A stretch of 59,871 nucleotides of DNA from Chloroflexota bacterium. Lineage in GTDB: Bacteria; Chloroflexota; Dormibacteria; Dormibacterales; Dormibacteraceae. The stretch is taken from assembly GCA_005880945.1 (NCBI GenBank), contig VBIU01000083.1, positions 1 through 59,871 on the forward strand, written 5' to 3'. Positions 24,947 through 31,939 of this stretch are shown one piece after another; within the stretch, counting starts at the first letter, position 1, and each line of letters begins with the position of its first letter. The notes beneath the pieces were generated by a model. That model made no database searches. It saw only the letters and a program-made list of their open reading frames with translations, and had not been told where the DNA came from. The translations under genes and the position numbers were made by a program.

Positions 24947-25819
24947 GTGACGACAATCGCCATCGGGCTCGCATTGGCAGCTGCCGTCCTTCACGGCACG
25001 TGGAACGTGCTGGTCAAGGTCAGCGGCGACCCGATGGGCACGTTCCGGCGCGCCACCATCGTCGCCGCGCTCGTCACGACCCCGATAACGCTCGCCGCGT
25101 GGCTCGCGACGGGACGGCCGGGTCTGACGCCGGCAGCTGCCGGGCTCGCCGCGGTCTCCGCGGCGCTCGAGCTGGTCTACCTCTTCCTTCTCTCAGCCGC
25201 ATACAAGCGAGGTGAGCTTTCGGTCGTCTACCCGATCGCGCGCGGCTCGGCCCCACTGCTGGCGGTGGTCGCCGGCATCGGGGTGCTGGGCGAAAGGCTG
25301 GCGCCGGGACAGCTGGCCGGCGTCGCGCTGCTGCTGCTCGGCATCCTCGCGGTGACAGTGCCCCAGACGAGCGGCCGCGCGACGGTTCCCGCCCTGCTGA
25401 CGGGGGTGTCGATCGCGGCCTACACCGCGGTCGACCGCGTCGGTGTGAGGCTGTCGACGCCCTGGCTCTACGGCTGGCTCCTCATCGCCCTGCTCGCCAC
25501 AGGTCTTGCGATCACGATGTGGGTGGGCGCGAGGCTCCCAAGACCCCACCTCGAATCCTCTGTGGTGGTGGCTGCGGCGCGAGAACCGGTCACCTGGAGC
25601 CAGGGCGCCGTCATCGGCATCTTCATGTGGAGCGGATACCTGCTCGTTCTCGTCGCCCTGAGCATCGCCCCGCTGTCGGTTGTCGCGCCTGTGCGCGAGA
25701 CAGCAGTGGTGGCGGTTGCCGTCTGGGGAGTGTGGAAGCTGCGCGAGCGAAAAGGCGCCCCTTTGAAGCTGTTTGGGGCCAGTGCCACCCTCCTCGGCGT
25801 GGCCCTTTTGGCCCTCTGA
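24947..25819 (+). CDS. EamA/DMT-family transporter
   Basis: 290 residues in ten hydrophobic segments forming two EamA repeats. LAAAVLHGTWNVLVKVSGDP opens the first repeat, followed by KRGELSVVYPIARGSAPLL and GERLAPGQLAGVALLLLGI. The second ends with SVVAPVRETAVVAVAVWGVWKLRER and LFGASATLLGVALLAL. The family exports or imports small metabolites; the substrate is unknown. The GTG at 24947 is the assumed start. It diverges from the WS/DGAT gene across 113 nt in which I see no other feature. Confidence 0.85.
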   Translation: MTTIAIGLALAAAVLHGTWNVLVKVSGDPMGTFRRATIVAALVTTPITLAAWLATGRPGLTPAAAGLAAVSAALELVYLFLLSAAYKRGELSVVYPIARGSAPLLAVVAGIGVLGERLAPGQLAGVALLLLGILAVTVPQTSGRATVPALLTGVSIAAYTAVDRVGVRLSTPWLYGWLLIALLATGLAITMWVGARLPRPHLESSVVVAAAREPVTWSQGAVIGIFMWSGYLLVLVALSIAPLSVVAPVRETAVVAVAVWGVWKLRERKGAPLKLFGASATLLGVALLAL

Positions 25820-25901
25820 TTTTGTAGGATGACCGGCCCGAAACCGGGTGGTAAGGTAAACCCGTCGCTCGATCTCGGGCGATGATCGCCGCGGTCGTCG
25901 A

Positions 25902-25950
25902 TTCTTCTCGAAAGGGCCCGTGCGTTCGCGAGAATTGCTTTCGAGAAGAG
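25902..25950 (+). promoter_or_regulatory. Long stem-loop in the cold-shock gene leader
   Basis: Bases 25902-25914 (TTCTTCTCGAAAG) pair with 25938-25950 (CTTTCGAGAAGAG) in an uninterrupted 13-bp helix with one terminal U-G pair and a 23-nt loop. The 3' arm runs into the Shine-Dalgarno sequence GAAGAGGAG (25945-25953) of the cold-shock gene, so the helix would hide part of it. A competing pairing of TTCTCG with CGAGAA at 25929-25934 inside the loop would free it. The layout suggests temperature-dependent translational control. Confidence 0.55.
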
Positions 25951-25959
25951 GAGTTTGAG

Positions 25960-26163
25960 ATGCCGACCGGCACCATCAAGAAACTGGTTTCCGATCGCGG
26001 TTTCGGGTTCATCGCCGCGGAGGACGGTCGGGAGTACTTCTTCCACCGCACGGGACTTGATTCGAGCGTGAACTTCGACTCACTCGCCGGCGGCGAGCAC
26101 GTCAGCTTCGAGATCGAGCCCAGCCAGAAGGGCCCGCGCGCCAACCGAATCAAGCTCGCCTGA
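25960..26163 (+). CDS. Cold-shock domain protein (CspA family)
   Basis: 67 residues, the usual length of a single cold-shock domain. DRGFGFIAAEDG is the RNP1 motif and EYFFHRTGL the RNP2 motif, with GEHVSFEIEPSQKGPRA following. It binds single-stranded RNA or DNA and acts as an RNA chaperone. ATG 25960 is set by GAAGAGGAG 6 nt upstream. This is one of the few genes here with a strong Shine-Dalgarno sequence and a structured leader. Confidence 0.93.
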   Translation: MPTGTIKKLVSDRGFGFIAAEDGREYFFHRTGLDSSVNFDSLAGGEHVSFEIEPSQKGPRANRIKLA

Positions 26164-26192
26164 TCCGGCGCTGAGCTGCGATTGCAGGGGCC

Positions 26193-26582
26193 TCATTGCG
26201 ACGAGCGGCGCACCAGCGCCATCGCGACCGCCCAGCATAGGGAGCCGGTAGCCAGCAGCGCCCACATCGTCGACGTGATGGCAGGAAACTCGACCAGCGC
26301 TCCGAAGATGCACATCGCCGCGGCACCAGCGAGCAGGAACGAGCCCGGAAGCAGCAGCCATGCCGAGTACCACGGTGGTTGAACCAGATCGCCGCGGTCA
26401 AAGAGGCGCGCCGCACCGAACATGAGCGCCGCGGCCCCCACCGCCGGAGCCGCCAGACCAATCGCCCAGCCGGTTCCAACCGCACCCGCCGCCGCGCCGA
26501 GAAGGGGCTGAACCCCCGCCATCGCGAGCGCCGCAGGCACGGCGAACGCGAGCAGGCGAAGGACCGTGCTCGCCCTCGGCAC
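26193..26582 (-). CDS. Small four-helix membrane protein
   Basis: 129 residues from a GTG that lies 2 nt after the stop of the upstream glycosidase-like gene. Four hydrophobic segments are visible: VLRLLAFAVPAALAMAGV, GWAIGLAAPAVGAAALMF, SAWLLLPGSFLLAGAAAM and MWALLATGSLCWAVAMALV. I do not recognise a family. The frame is open far upstream, but that part is antisense-like shadow inside the neighbouring gene. Position and spacing suggest it is the last gene of the amidase-methyltransferase-lipoprotein operon. Confidence 0.62.
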   Translation of the reverse strand: MPRASTVLRLLAFAVPAALAMAGVQPLLGAAAGAVGTGWAIGLAAPAVGAAALMFGAARLFDRGDLVQPPWYSAWLLLPGSFLLAGAAAMCIFGALVEFPAITSTMWALLATGSLCWAVAMALVRRSSQ

Positions 26583-26584
26583 CG

Positions 26585-27952
26585 TCAGCGCCGGGACTGC
26601 AGCGCGGGCACCTCGGCCGGCCGCGTGAACACACCCCTCGTGGGGACCCAACCCAGCGCTATGTCCCAGTAGATGTCGGCGCGAGCCAGCTGGGTCATGA
26701 ACGAGTTGTTGAACGATCGGCCTCGCGTGGCCGCCGACTCGCGCTTGGTGACGTTTCCGTAGTAAGGCTGCCTCGGTAGGCCGGCGGCCATGGCCGAGTT
26801 GTCGTAGAAATCGGCGTTGCCGTAAACGGACGTTGAGCCGTACGAGTAGATGGCGATCCCAAGCACGCGGTTGCCGCGCGCGGATGGAGCGAGCGCTCTG
26901 CGTATCTGTGCGAGCGTGTCCTCCGGGTAGTTGAGAAACGCGCCAACCCCGGTCAGGATCCGATTGCCAAAGCCGGAGTCTTTCTCGAAATCCGACCATC
27001 GTCCAAACCAGTACTTCTCGAGGTCGCTCCAGTCGCTGTCGTAGTTCATCGGCACACCAAAGTCGAGGTAGCCGTTCAGCATCCATGCGCGCCAGTCCTG
27101 GAACACCGACCCATAGGCCGAAGTCCCCGCCCATTCGTCGAGCGTCGGGCCTGCGGGTCCGCCGCCAAAGCAGATAAGCGCGCCACTGAGCTTGACGTTC
27201 GGCTTCACGGCCTTGAGGTCGGCGTGAAGGTCTCGCACAAACGACGTCACGCGCGCCCTGCGCCACGATTTGAAGCTCTCGTCATCGGGCGCCGGTGTCA
27301 CCGTCGAATGTGTCTGGAGCTTGTATAGGGCGATCGCCTCCGGGCTGTAGCCCCAGTCGACGCCCGGGTAACGGACGAAATCCATATGCAGGCCGTCCAC
27401 TTCGTAGTTCCGCGCCACGTCCATGAACACTTTGTGGGTATAGATCTGGACCTCGGGCACACCGGGGTCGAGGTAGCCCCCGGGTGAGCCGTCGCTGGCG
27501 CGATTGCCCCACTCGTCGCTGTGGAGCTTGTAGATGGCGCTGGTCCCGCCGACGAAGAATGTGTTGAGCCATGCGTGTACCTCGATGCGTGGCGTCATGG
27601 CGTGCGCGAGGCGAATCACGTACGCGAGCGGGTCGAAGTCGGCGGGGCCCTGTATGTCTGTCGCGCGCGGCTCGTCACCAAGGTTGAAGTAGGCGTCGCC
27701 TCTCTTGCGCACCTGCACGATCAGGGCATTGAGGTTCGCTCGATGCGCGTCCGACACCAGCTTCTCCACCTGGGCCGGCGATTTGATCCCGTCGTGGAAT
27801 GCGTCGACCCAGAGCGCGCGGTACTGGGGCGCACCAAGCACGATCGGGCTCGGACTCGGCGATGGGCTGGGCGAGGTCGCCACCGTCGCGGCGGGCTCAG
27901 ACGAGCACGCCATCAAGGCCACGACGAGAAGAAGCGCCCTAGGCCCTTTCAT
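26585..27952 (-). CDS. Glycosidase-like lipoprotein (GHL10/DUF187-type TIM barrel)
   Basis: 455 residues. A lipoprotein signal (KGPRALLLVVALMAC, then SSEP) is followed by a Ser-Pro repeat linker and a TIM-barrel domain with YRALWVDAFHDGI, NLNALIVQVRKRGDAYF, IEVHAWLNTFFVGG and VDGLHMDFVRYPG. These features match the family-10-like glycosyl hydrolase group (PF02638), thought to act on cell-wall glycans. It should sit on the outer face of the membrane. The ATG at 27952 shares a base with the methyltransferase stop (TGATG). Confidence 0.8.
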   Translation of the reverse strand: MKGPRALLLVVALMACSSEPAATVATSPSPSPSPSPIVLGAPQYRALWVDAFHDGIKSPAQVEKLVSDAHRANLNALIVQVRKRGDAYFNLGDEPRATDIQGPADFDPLAYVIRLAHAMTPRIEVHAWLNTFFVGGTSAIYKLHSDEWGNRASDGSPGGYLDPGVPEVQIYTHKVFMDVARNYEVDGLHMDFVRYPGVDWGYSPEAIALYKLQTHSTVTPAPDDESFKSWRRARVTSFVRDLHADLKAVKPNVKLSGALICFGGGPAGPTLDEWAGTSAYGSVFQDWRAWMLNGYLDFGVPMNYDSDWSDLEKYWFGRWSDFEKDSGFGNRILTGVGAFLNYPEDTLAQIRRALAPSARGNRVLGIAIYSYGSTSVYGNADFYDNSAMAAGLPRQPYYGNVTKRESAATRGRSFNNSFMTQLARADIYWDIALGWVPTRGVFTRPAEVPALQSRR

Positions 27953-28773
27953 CAGCACTGGGCGAACAGCACATGGTTCCTCCCCTTGGTCACGATCGCG
28001 CCTGGGTAGTCGTGCCGCAGAGTGTCGGTGGCCTCATCCATGATCGTTTGACGGCGATCGGCACCCATTCCTTCGAGGCGCGCGGCGTAGTCGACCCAGC
28101 CAAAGAAGTTGGCCACCATGTGCTCCGCCGACTTCCAGTGCACGTCTTCCTCGGTCAACTCCACCGTCGCGGTGGCAAAGCCCGCCTCCAGCGCCACATG
28201 TCGGAACGCTGCTGCATTCTCAACCGTTTCACGCGTCGGCCCTTGGTCAACAGCCTCGGGTGCGGGAGGGAGCCAGCGGTCGATTACCGAATCCAGGAGC
28301 GCCCACACCGCCTCGTGCCGGCCGGCCAGAGGCACGCTGGCGGCAAGCCGTCCCTTGGATCGCAACACGCGCCGAGCCTCGCTCAGGGCGCGCGGCAGAT
28401 CCGGCACGAACTGCAAGCCGTGCCCGCAGACCGCCGCATCGAACGACTCGCCGCCAAACGTCAGATGCTCTATGTCCATGAGCAGGAAGCGGGTTGCCGG
28501 GATCTTCATCGCGCGGGCCAGAGCGACCATCCCGGGGGCCAGGTCTACGCCGACGACCTCGCCGTCCGGCGCCACCATCTCCGCCAGTCGCCGGCTCAGG
28601 GTTCCAGGTCCGCAAGCAAGATCCAGGATTCGCATGCCGGATCGGGCCGCGACGAGCTCGAGCGCGCGCCTGCGGCCGGCGGATTCGCCGCGGGACATGA
28701 TGTCCTCGAGGCGGCGCTGATAGGCGAGAGCGTGGCGGCTGAAGACAGGGGGGAACAGCTCCTTGGACTTCAC
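27952..28773 (-). CDS. Class I SAM-dependent methyltransferase
   Basis: 273 residues. MRILDLACGPGTLSRRLAEM is the SAM-binding motif I, followed by EVVGVDLAPGMVALARAM (acidic loop) and FDAAVCGHGLQFVPDLPRAL (motif post I). It resembles UbiE/arsenite-methyltransferase-type small-molecule enzymes; the substrate is unknown. I chose the GTG at 28773 because it overlaps the amidase stop (GTGA), though an ATG at 28806 is possible. A ubiE/menG role in menaquinone synthesis is conceivable, but sequence alone does not show it. Confidence 0.8.
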   Translation of the reverse strand: MKSKELFPPVFSRHALAYQRRLEDIMSRGESAGRRRALELVAARSGMRILDLACGPGTLSRRLAEMVAPDGEVVGVDLAPGMVALARAMKIPATRFLLMDIEHLTFGGESFDAAVCGHGLQFVPDLPRALSEARRVLRSKGRLAASVPLAGRHEAVWALLDSVIDRWLPPAPEAVDQGPTRETVENAAAFRHVALEAGFATATVELTEEDVHWKSAEHMVANFFGWVDYAARLEGMGADRRQTIMDEATDTLRHDYPGAIVTKGRNHVLFAQC

Positions 28774-29921
28774 GCCTCGAGCGTTTTCCACCGCTTTTCC
28801 AGCCATGCCGCGGCGCCGATCGCGTCGCTGTTGGTGCGTCCGACCACCTGGATGCCGACCGGCAGCCCTCGCACGGGGGCGGGCAGCGTAACCACCGGCT
28901 GGCCGGTGGTGTTGAAGGGCCGCGTGTAACGCGTGACCGGCTCGCGCACCTCGACACCGGCCCCGATCCGGGGCGCCACGATGGCGGTCGCCGGCAAGAC
29001 CAGGGCGTCCACATCCTCCATGGCACGCATCGCGCCGTCGCGCAGCCCGGGCAAGGCGACGATCGCCTCGTCGAAGTCAACGCCCAGGACCTCGAGCCCG
29101 CGGCGGAGGTTTCCGAGCACGTCGGGGCCGTATTTCTCAGGGAACTCGGCGATCCAACGCCTGTGATAGACGGCTGCTTCGACAAGAAGAATCGTCAGCC
29201 CGACGTCGTACAGCGGCATGCGGTCGACGAAGACCACCTCCGGCAGCCCGGCGGAGACGAGCCGCCAAGCGCGCGCAGTTTCCTCGTCGAGGTCCGACAC
29301 CCAACCGGCGGGCACTCCGAGCCGGGGCTCATGCAACGGCTCAGCCGCCATCGTCTCGCCCGACATCATCGAGTAAGCGCGCGCAACGCTCGCGACGTCG
29401 GCGGCCATCGGACCGAGGGTGTCAAGCGAAGGGCTCAGCGGGATGACTCCCTGCATGCCGATGCTGCCGAACGCCGGTTTGAAGCCGACCACCCCGCAGA
29501 AGGATGCGGGGATGCGTATCGAGCCGCCGGTGTCGCTGCCGACAGACCAGTCACACATGCCGGCGGCAACAGCCACAGCCGATCCGCCGGAGGAGCCGCC
29601 AGGCACGCGATCGACGTCGTGCGGATTGCGCACCGCTCCGTAGTGAGGGTTCGTGCTGGTCACCCCGAAGGCCCACTCGTGCAGGTTCGTCTTGCCGACC
29701 ACGACGCAGCCTGCGTTTCGGAGGCGCTTCACCACCGGCGCATCCTCGGCCGCGGGCTCTCTCGGAAGGATGACGCCGCCCGCCGTCGTCACCATTCCGG
29801 CGACGTCGACAAGGTCTTTGACGGCGACGACGATGCCCTCGCCCTCCTCTGAGGAGACCGAGATGAAAGCGTTCAGGTCAGCGCGTTCCAGGATCCGCCG
29901 GCGTGCCGCCCCCAGTTCCAT
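28770..29921 (-). CDS. Amidase signature family enzyme
   Basis: 383 residues, slightly short for the family. The catalytic Ser-cisSer-Lys triad is visible: Lys in GIVVAVKDLVDVAGMVTTAG, the Gly/Ser-rich loop PGGSSGGSAVAVAAG, and the nucleophile Ser in SDTGGSIRIPASFCG followed by VVGFKP. It hydrolyses an amide, possibly a small carboxamide; it lacks the gatCB context of a tRNA amidotransferase GatA. It is the first gene of a minus-strand run with the methyltransferase, lipoprotein and small membrane protein genes. Confidence 0.88.
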   Translation of the reverse strand: MELGAARRRILERADLNAFISVSSEEGEGIVVAVKDLVDVAGMVTTAGGVILPREPAAEDAPVVKRLRNAGCVVVGKTNLHEWAFGVTSTNPHYGAVRNPHDVDRVPGGSSGGSAVAVAAGMCDWSVGSDTGGSIRIPASFCGVVGFKPAFGSIGMQGVIPLSPSLDTLGPMAADVASVARAYSMMSGETMAAEPLHEPRLGVPAGWVSDLDEETARAWRLVSAGLPEVVFVDRMPLYDVGLTILLVEAAVYHRRWIAEFPEKYGPDVLGNLRRGLEVLGVDFDEAIVALPGLRDGAMRAMEDVDALVLPATAIVAPRIGAGVEVREPVTRYTRPFNTTGQPVVTLPAPVRGLPVGIQVVGRTNSDAIGAAAWLEKRWKTLEA

Positions 29922-29946
29922 CGCGCCAATTCTGGCAGCCGGGAGT

Positions 29947-29952
29947 TATCCT
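29947..29952 (+). promoter_or_regulatory. -10 element for the mini-ORF transcript
   Basis: TATCCT ends 8 nt before the ATG at 29961 and 25 nt before the larger ORF start, so the first AUG of a leaderless transcript would be that of the mini-ORF. Confidence 0.42.
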
Positions 29953-29960
29953 CCCTCGGG

Positions 29961-29981
29961 ATGCCACAGACCAGCGAATGA
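29961..29981 (+). CDS. Six-codon upstream ORF coupled to the next gene
   Basis: ATG at 29961 opens a reading frame encoding MPQTSE that stops at TGA 29979-29981. The stop overlaps the ATG of the next gene (ATGA at 29978-29981). With a -10 hexamer 8 nt upstream it looks like a leaderless leader peptide whose termination would deliver the ribosome to the downstream start, which has no Shine-Dalgarno sequence of its own. Inference from sequence arrangement only. Confidence 0.35.
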   Translation: MPQTSE

Positions 29982-30469
29982 TCAACCCGAACATCGCTTG
30001 GAGCAGGGTTGACGTCCTGACCGCGTATCAGCGGCTCACCGGCGAGATCCAGATCCGAGGCCGGCTGCGGGAGACGATCAACGATCCCGAGCCGTTCTTT
30101 CACCTCAGGAACGTCAGCGCCGAGCCCCTGCTGCCGGGGGCTGTCCCGCTGAACGGCGTGCCGGAAGGACTCTTCAACAAGGCGCTGATCGGCGGTATCA
30201 GGACGATCGAGGCCGAGCCGCCGCCTCCGGACCAGCCCGAGGTGACCCGGCGCTATGCGATGTTTCAAGCAGGCGCCTTCATGGTCACCGGCGCCGCGGA
30301 GTTCCCCAAGGCGCTCGAACCCAAGATGCACGGCGAGATGCTCATGAAGAATCCCTTTTTCGCGCTTGTCGACGTCACGGTGACCGTCATCGGGATCGTC
30401 GGCAAGAGCTGGAGCCAACCGGTGATCTGGGTCAACCGAGACCAGATGCTTGGGCTCTACCTGGGCTGA
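29978..30469 (+). CDS. Conserved-looking protein of unknown function
   Basis: 163 residues; no family recognised. The protein appears beta-rich in its first half (RVDVLTAYQRLTGEIQIRGR, then FFHLRNVSAEPLLPGAVPLN) and ends with a hydrophobic patch (FFALVDVTVTVIGIVGKSW). Several other actinobacterial-type sequence-binding or barrel proteins have this mix, but I claim no homology. The start ATG overlaps the stop of a six-codon mini-ORF. It converges on the coxG-like gene, 30 nt apart, and is not obviously part of the cox cluster. Confidence 0.6.
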   Translation: MINPNIAWSRVDVLTAYQRLTGEIQIRGRLRETINDPEPFFHLRNVSAEPLLPGAVPLNGVPEGLFNKALIGGIRTIEAEPPPPDQPEVTRRYAMFQAGAFMVTGAAEFPKALEPKMHGEMLMKNPFFALVDVTVTVIGIVGKSWSQPVIWVNRDQMLGLYLG

Positions 30470-30499
30470 CGGCAGACCGGAGGATCCGCCTCGACCGCT

Positions 30500-31246
30500 C
30501 TACATGAAGTGGAAGATGGCGTTGAGGCCGGCGAGGACGACGGCCGTTGCGAGAGCGAGGCTGATCACCGTGCTGAGCGCGAGCAGCGCACCGATGCCGG
30601 CAGTGCCCGCGTCCAGAGCCTCCATTGGAAGCCTGTCGCGCCTCCCCCTGCCGCCGGTCAAGCGGGCCCACAGAACCGAAAACAAGAGCTCTATCGCGTT
30701 GATCGGCCGGGAAGTTGCCACATGCGCCGCCGATCCAGGCCCGGCGCCGCCCGTTCCACCACCGGGCTCGGGTCCGTCGACTCCGCCTCCGCTTGGTTCG
30801 GCAGCCTCGACGTTGGCCTTGATGCACGCGGCCATGTCGTTCACGATGCGGCGCGAGACGTCCTCCATCACGCCACGACCGAACTGAGCCACCCGCCCCG
30901 CCACGCTGTAGTCGGTGACGATCTTCACCACCGAACCTGAGCCTTCCGCTTCAACGCTCATTCGCGCCTTCGCCCTGGCGGAGCCAGGTCCCGTGGTCTC
31001 CCGGCCGTCGGCCTCCAGCGTGGCGGCGTGGTTGGCGTCGTCGCGGTCGGCTATGCGGGCGGTGCCGCTGTAGGCCACGGTGATCGGCCCGACCTTGATC
31101 TTCACCTTGCCCTTGAAGGTGGTCGGATCCACGACTTCCGCCAGCTCGGCGCCCGGCACGCAGCCGACGATTTTGTTGACGTCCAGCAGGTAGGCGAATA
31201 CGCGATCCGGCGGGGCTTCCACCGTGAACGAATTTTCTAGTTGCAT
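30500..31246 (-). CDS. coxG: CoxG-like SRPBCC protein with C-terminal membrane anchor
   Basis: 248 residues. The N-terminal about 150 form a CoxG-type SRPBCC domain: MQLENSFTVEAPPDRVFAYL, GCVPGAELAEVVDPTTFKGK, KIKVGPITVAYSGTARIADR. A Gly/Pro-rich linker follows (SGGGVDGPEPGGGTGG), then a C-terminal hydrophobic helix (GALLALSTVISLALATAVVL). CoxG is known to recruit CO dehydrogenase to the membrane, and this anchor fits that role. It diverges from coxSLM. TACTTT 10 nt upstream of the ATG is a possible -10 element. Confidence 0.85.
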   Translation of the reverse strand: MQLENSFTVEAPPDRVFAYLLDVNKIVGCVPGAELAEVVDPTTFKGKVKIKVGPITVAYSGTARIADRDDANHAATLEADGRETTGPGSARAKARMSVEAEGSGSVVKIVTDYSVAGRVAQFGRGVMEDVSRRIVNDMAACIKANVEAAEPSGGGVDGPEPGGGTGGAGPGSAAHVATSRPINAIELLFSVLWARLTGGRGRRDRLPMEALDAGTAGIGALLALSTVISLALATAVVLAGLNAIFHFM

Positions 31247-31419
31247 TTCGTCCCTAAAAGTAGCGCAATAGAGGGGTTCGCCTTCGGCCCGCTCGCGAGG
31301 GTGTGAGGTCCCCGCCGCCCAGGATTCGATACGGTTCAAGCCGCCGGCTCGGCTGCCGGTCCGATCACTGCCAGTTTTCGGCGCTCGATGCGCCGCCACC
31401 GCTGATTGGGAGGAGTCGT

Positions 31420-31935
31420 ATGAAGCACAAGGTCGCGACCACAGTCAACGGCCGCCGGCATGAGCACGAGGTCGAGGCCCGCCTCCTGCTCGTGCATTAC
31501 CTGCGAGACGTAGTCGGCCTCACGGGCACCCATGTCGGTTGTGACACCAGCCAGTGCGGCGCCTGCACGATCCTGGTCGACGGCAACGCGGTCAAGAGCT
31601 GCACGATGTTCGCCGTTCAGGCCGAGGGAAAGAGCCTGACCACCATCGAAGGCATGGCCAAGGATGGCGAGCTGCATCCTCTCCAACAGGCGTTCTGGGA
31701 CGAGCACGGCCTGCAGTGCGGCTACTGCACCCCAGGTTTCATCATGGCCGCGTCGTACCTCCTCTCTCAGAATCCCAACCCGACAGAGGACGAGATTCGC
31801 AAGGGCCTCGAAGGCAATCTCTGCCGGTGCACGGGCTACGTGAACATCATCAAGTCGGTGCAGTCCGCCGCCAAGGCCATGAACGGCTCCAAGGCGAAGG
31901 CCGGCGAGCATTCGGCTGCCGCCCGGAGGAGCTGA
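31420..31935 (+). CDS. coxS: Molybdenum hydroxylase small (2Fe-2S) subunit, CoxS-like
   Basis: 171 residues. The plant-type ferredoxin cluster ligands are in [19 protein letters not shown] plus a later Cys (SCTMF). The second, helical 2Fe-2S domain has [15 protein letters not shown] and [13 protein letters not shown]. It passes electrons from the molybdenum site to the FAD subunit. ATG 31420 follows GGGAGGAG closely, so this operon uses a normal leader. Gene order small-large-medium is that of form II rather than form I (medium-small-large) CO dehydrogenase operons. Confidence 0.94.
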   Translation: MKHKVATTVNGRRHEHEVEARLLLVHYLRDVVGLTGTHVGCDTSQCGACTILVDGNAVKSCTMFAVQAEGKSLTTIEGMAKDGELHPLQQAFWDEHGLQCGYCTPGFIMAASYLLSQNPNPTEDEIRKGLEGNLCRCTGYVNIIKSVQSAAKAMNGSKAKAGEHSAAARRS

Positions 31936-31939
31936 GGCG

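Noticed and set aside
25820-25901. Intrinsic terminator of the eamA-like gene from GGCCCGAAACCGGG
   Set aside because: The best stem is only about 4 bp and no T run follows, so I did not list it.
26583-27266. N-terminal extension of the small membrane protein
   Set aside because: This portion lies in another frame of the glycosidase-like lipoprotein gene, which has a signal peptide and catalytic-barrel motifs. Only the part from GTG 26582 is supported.
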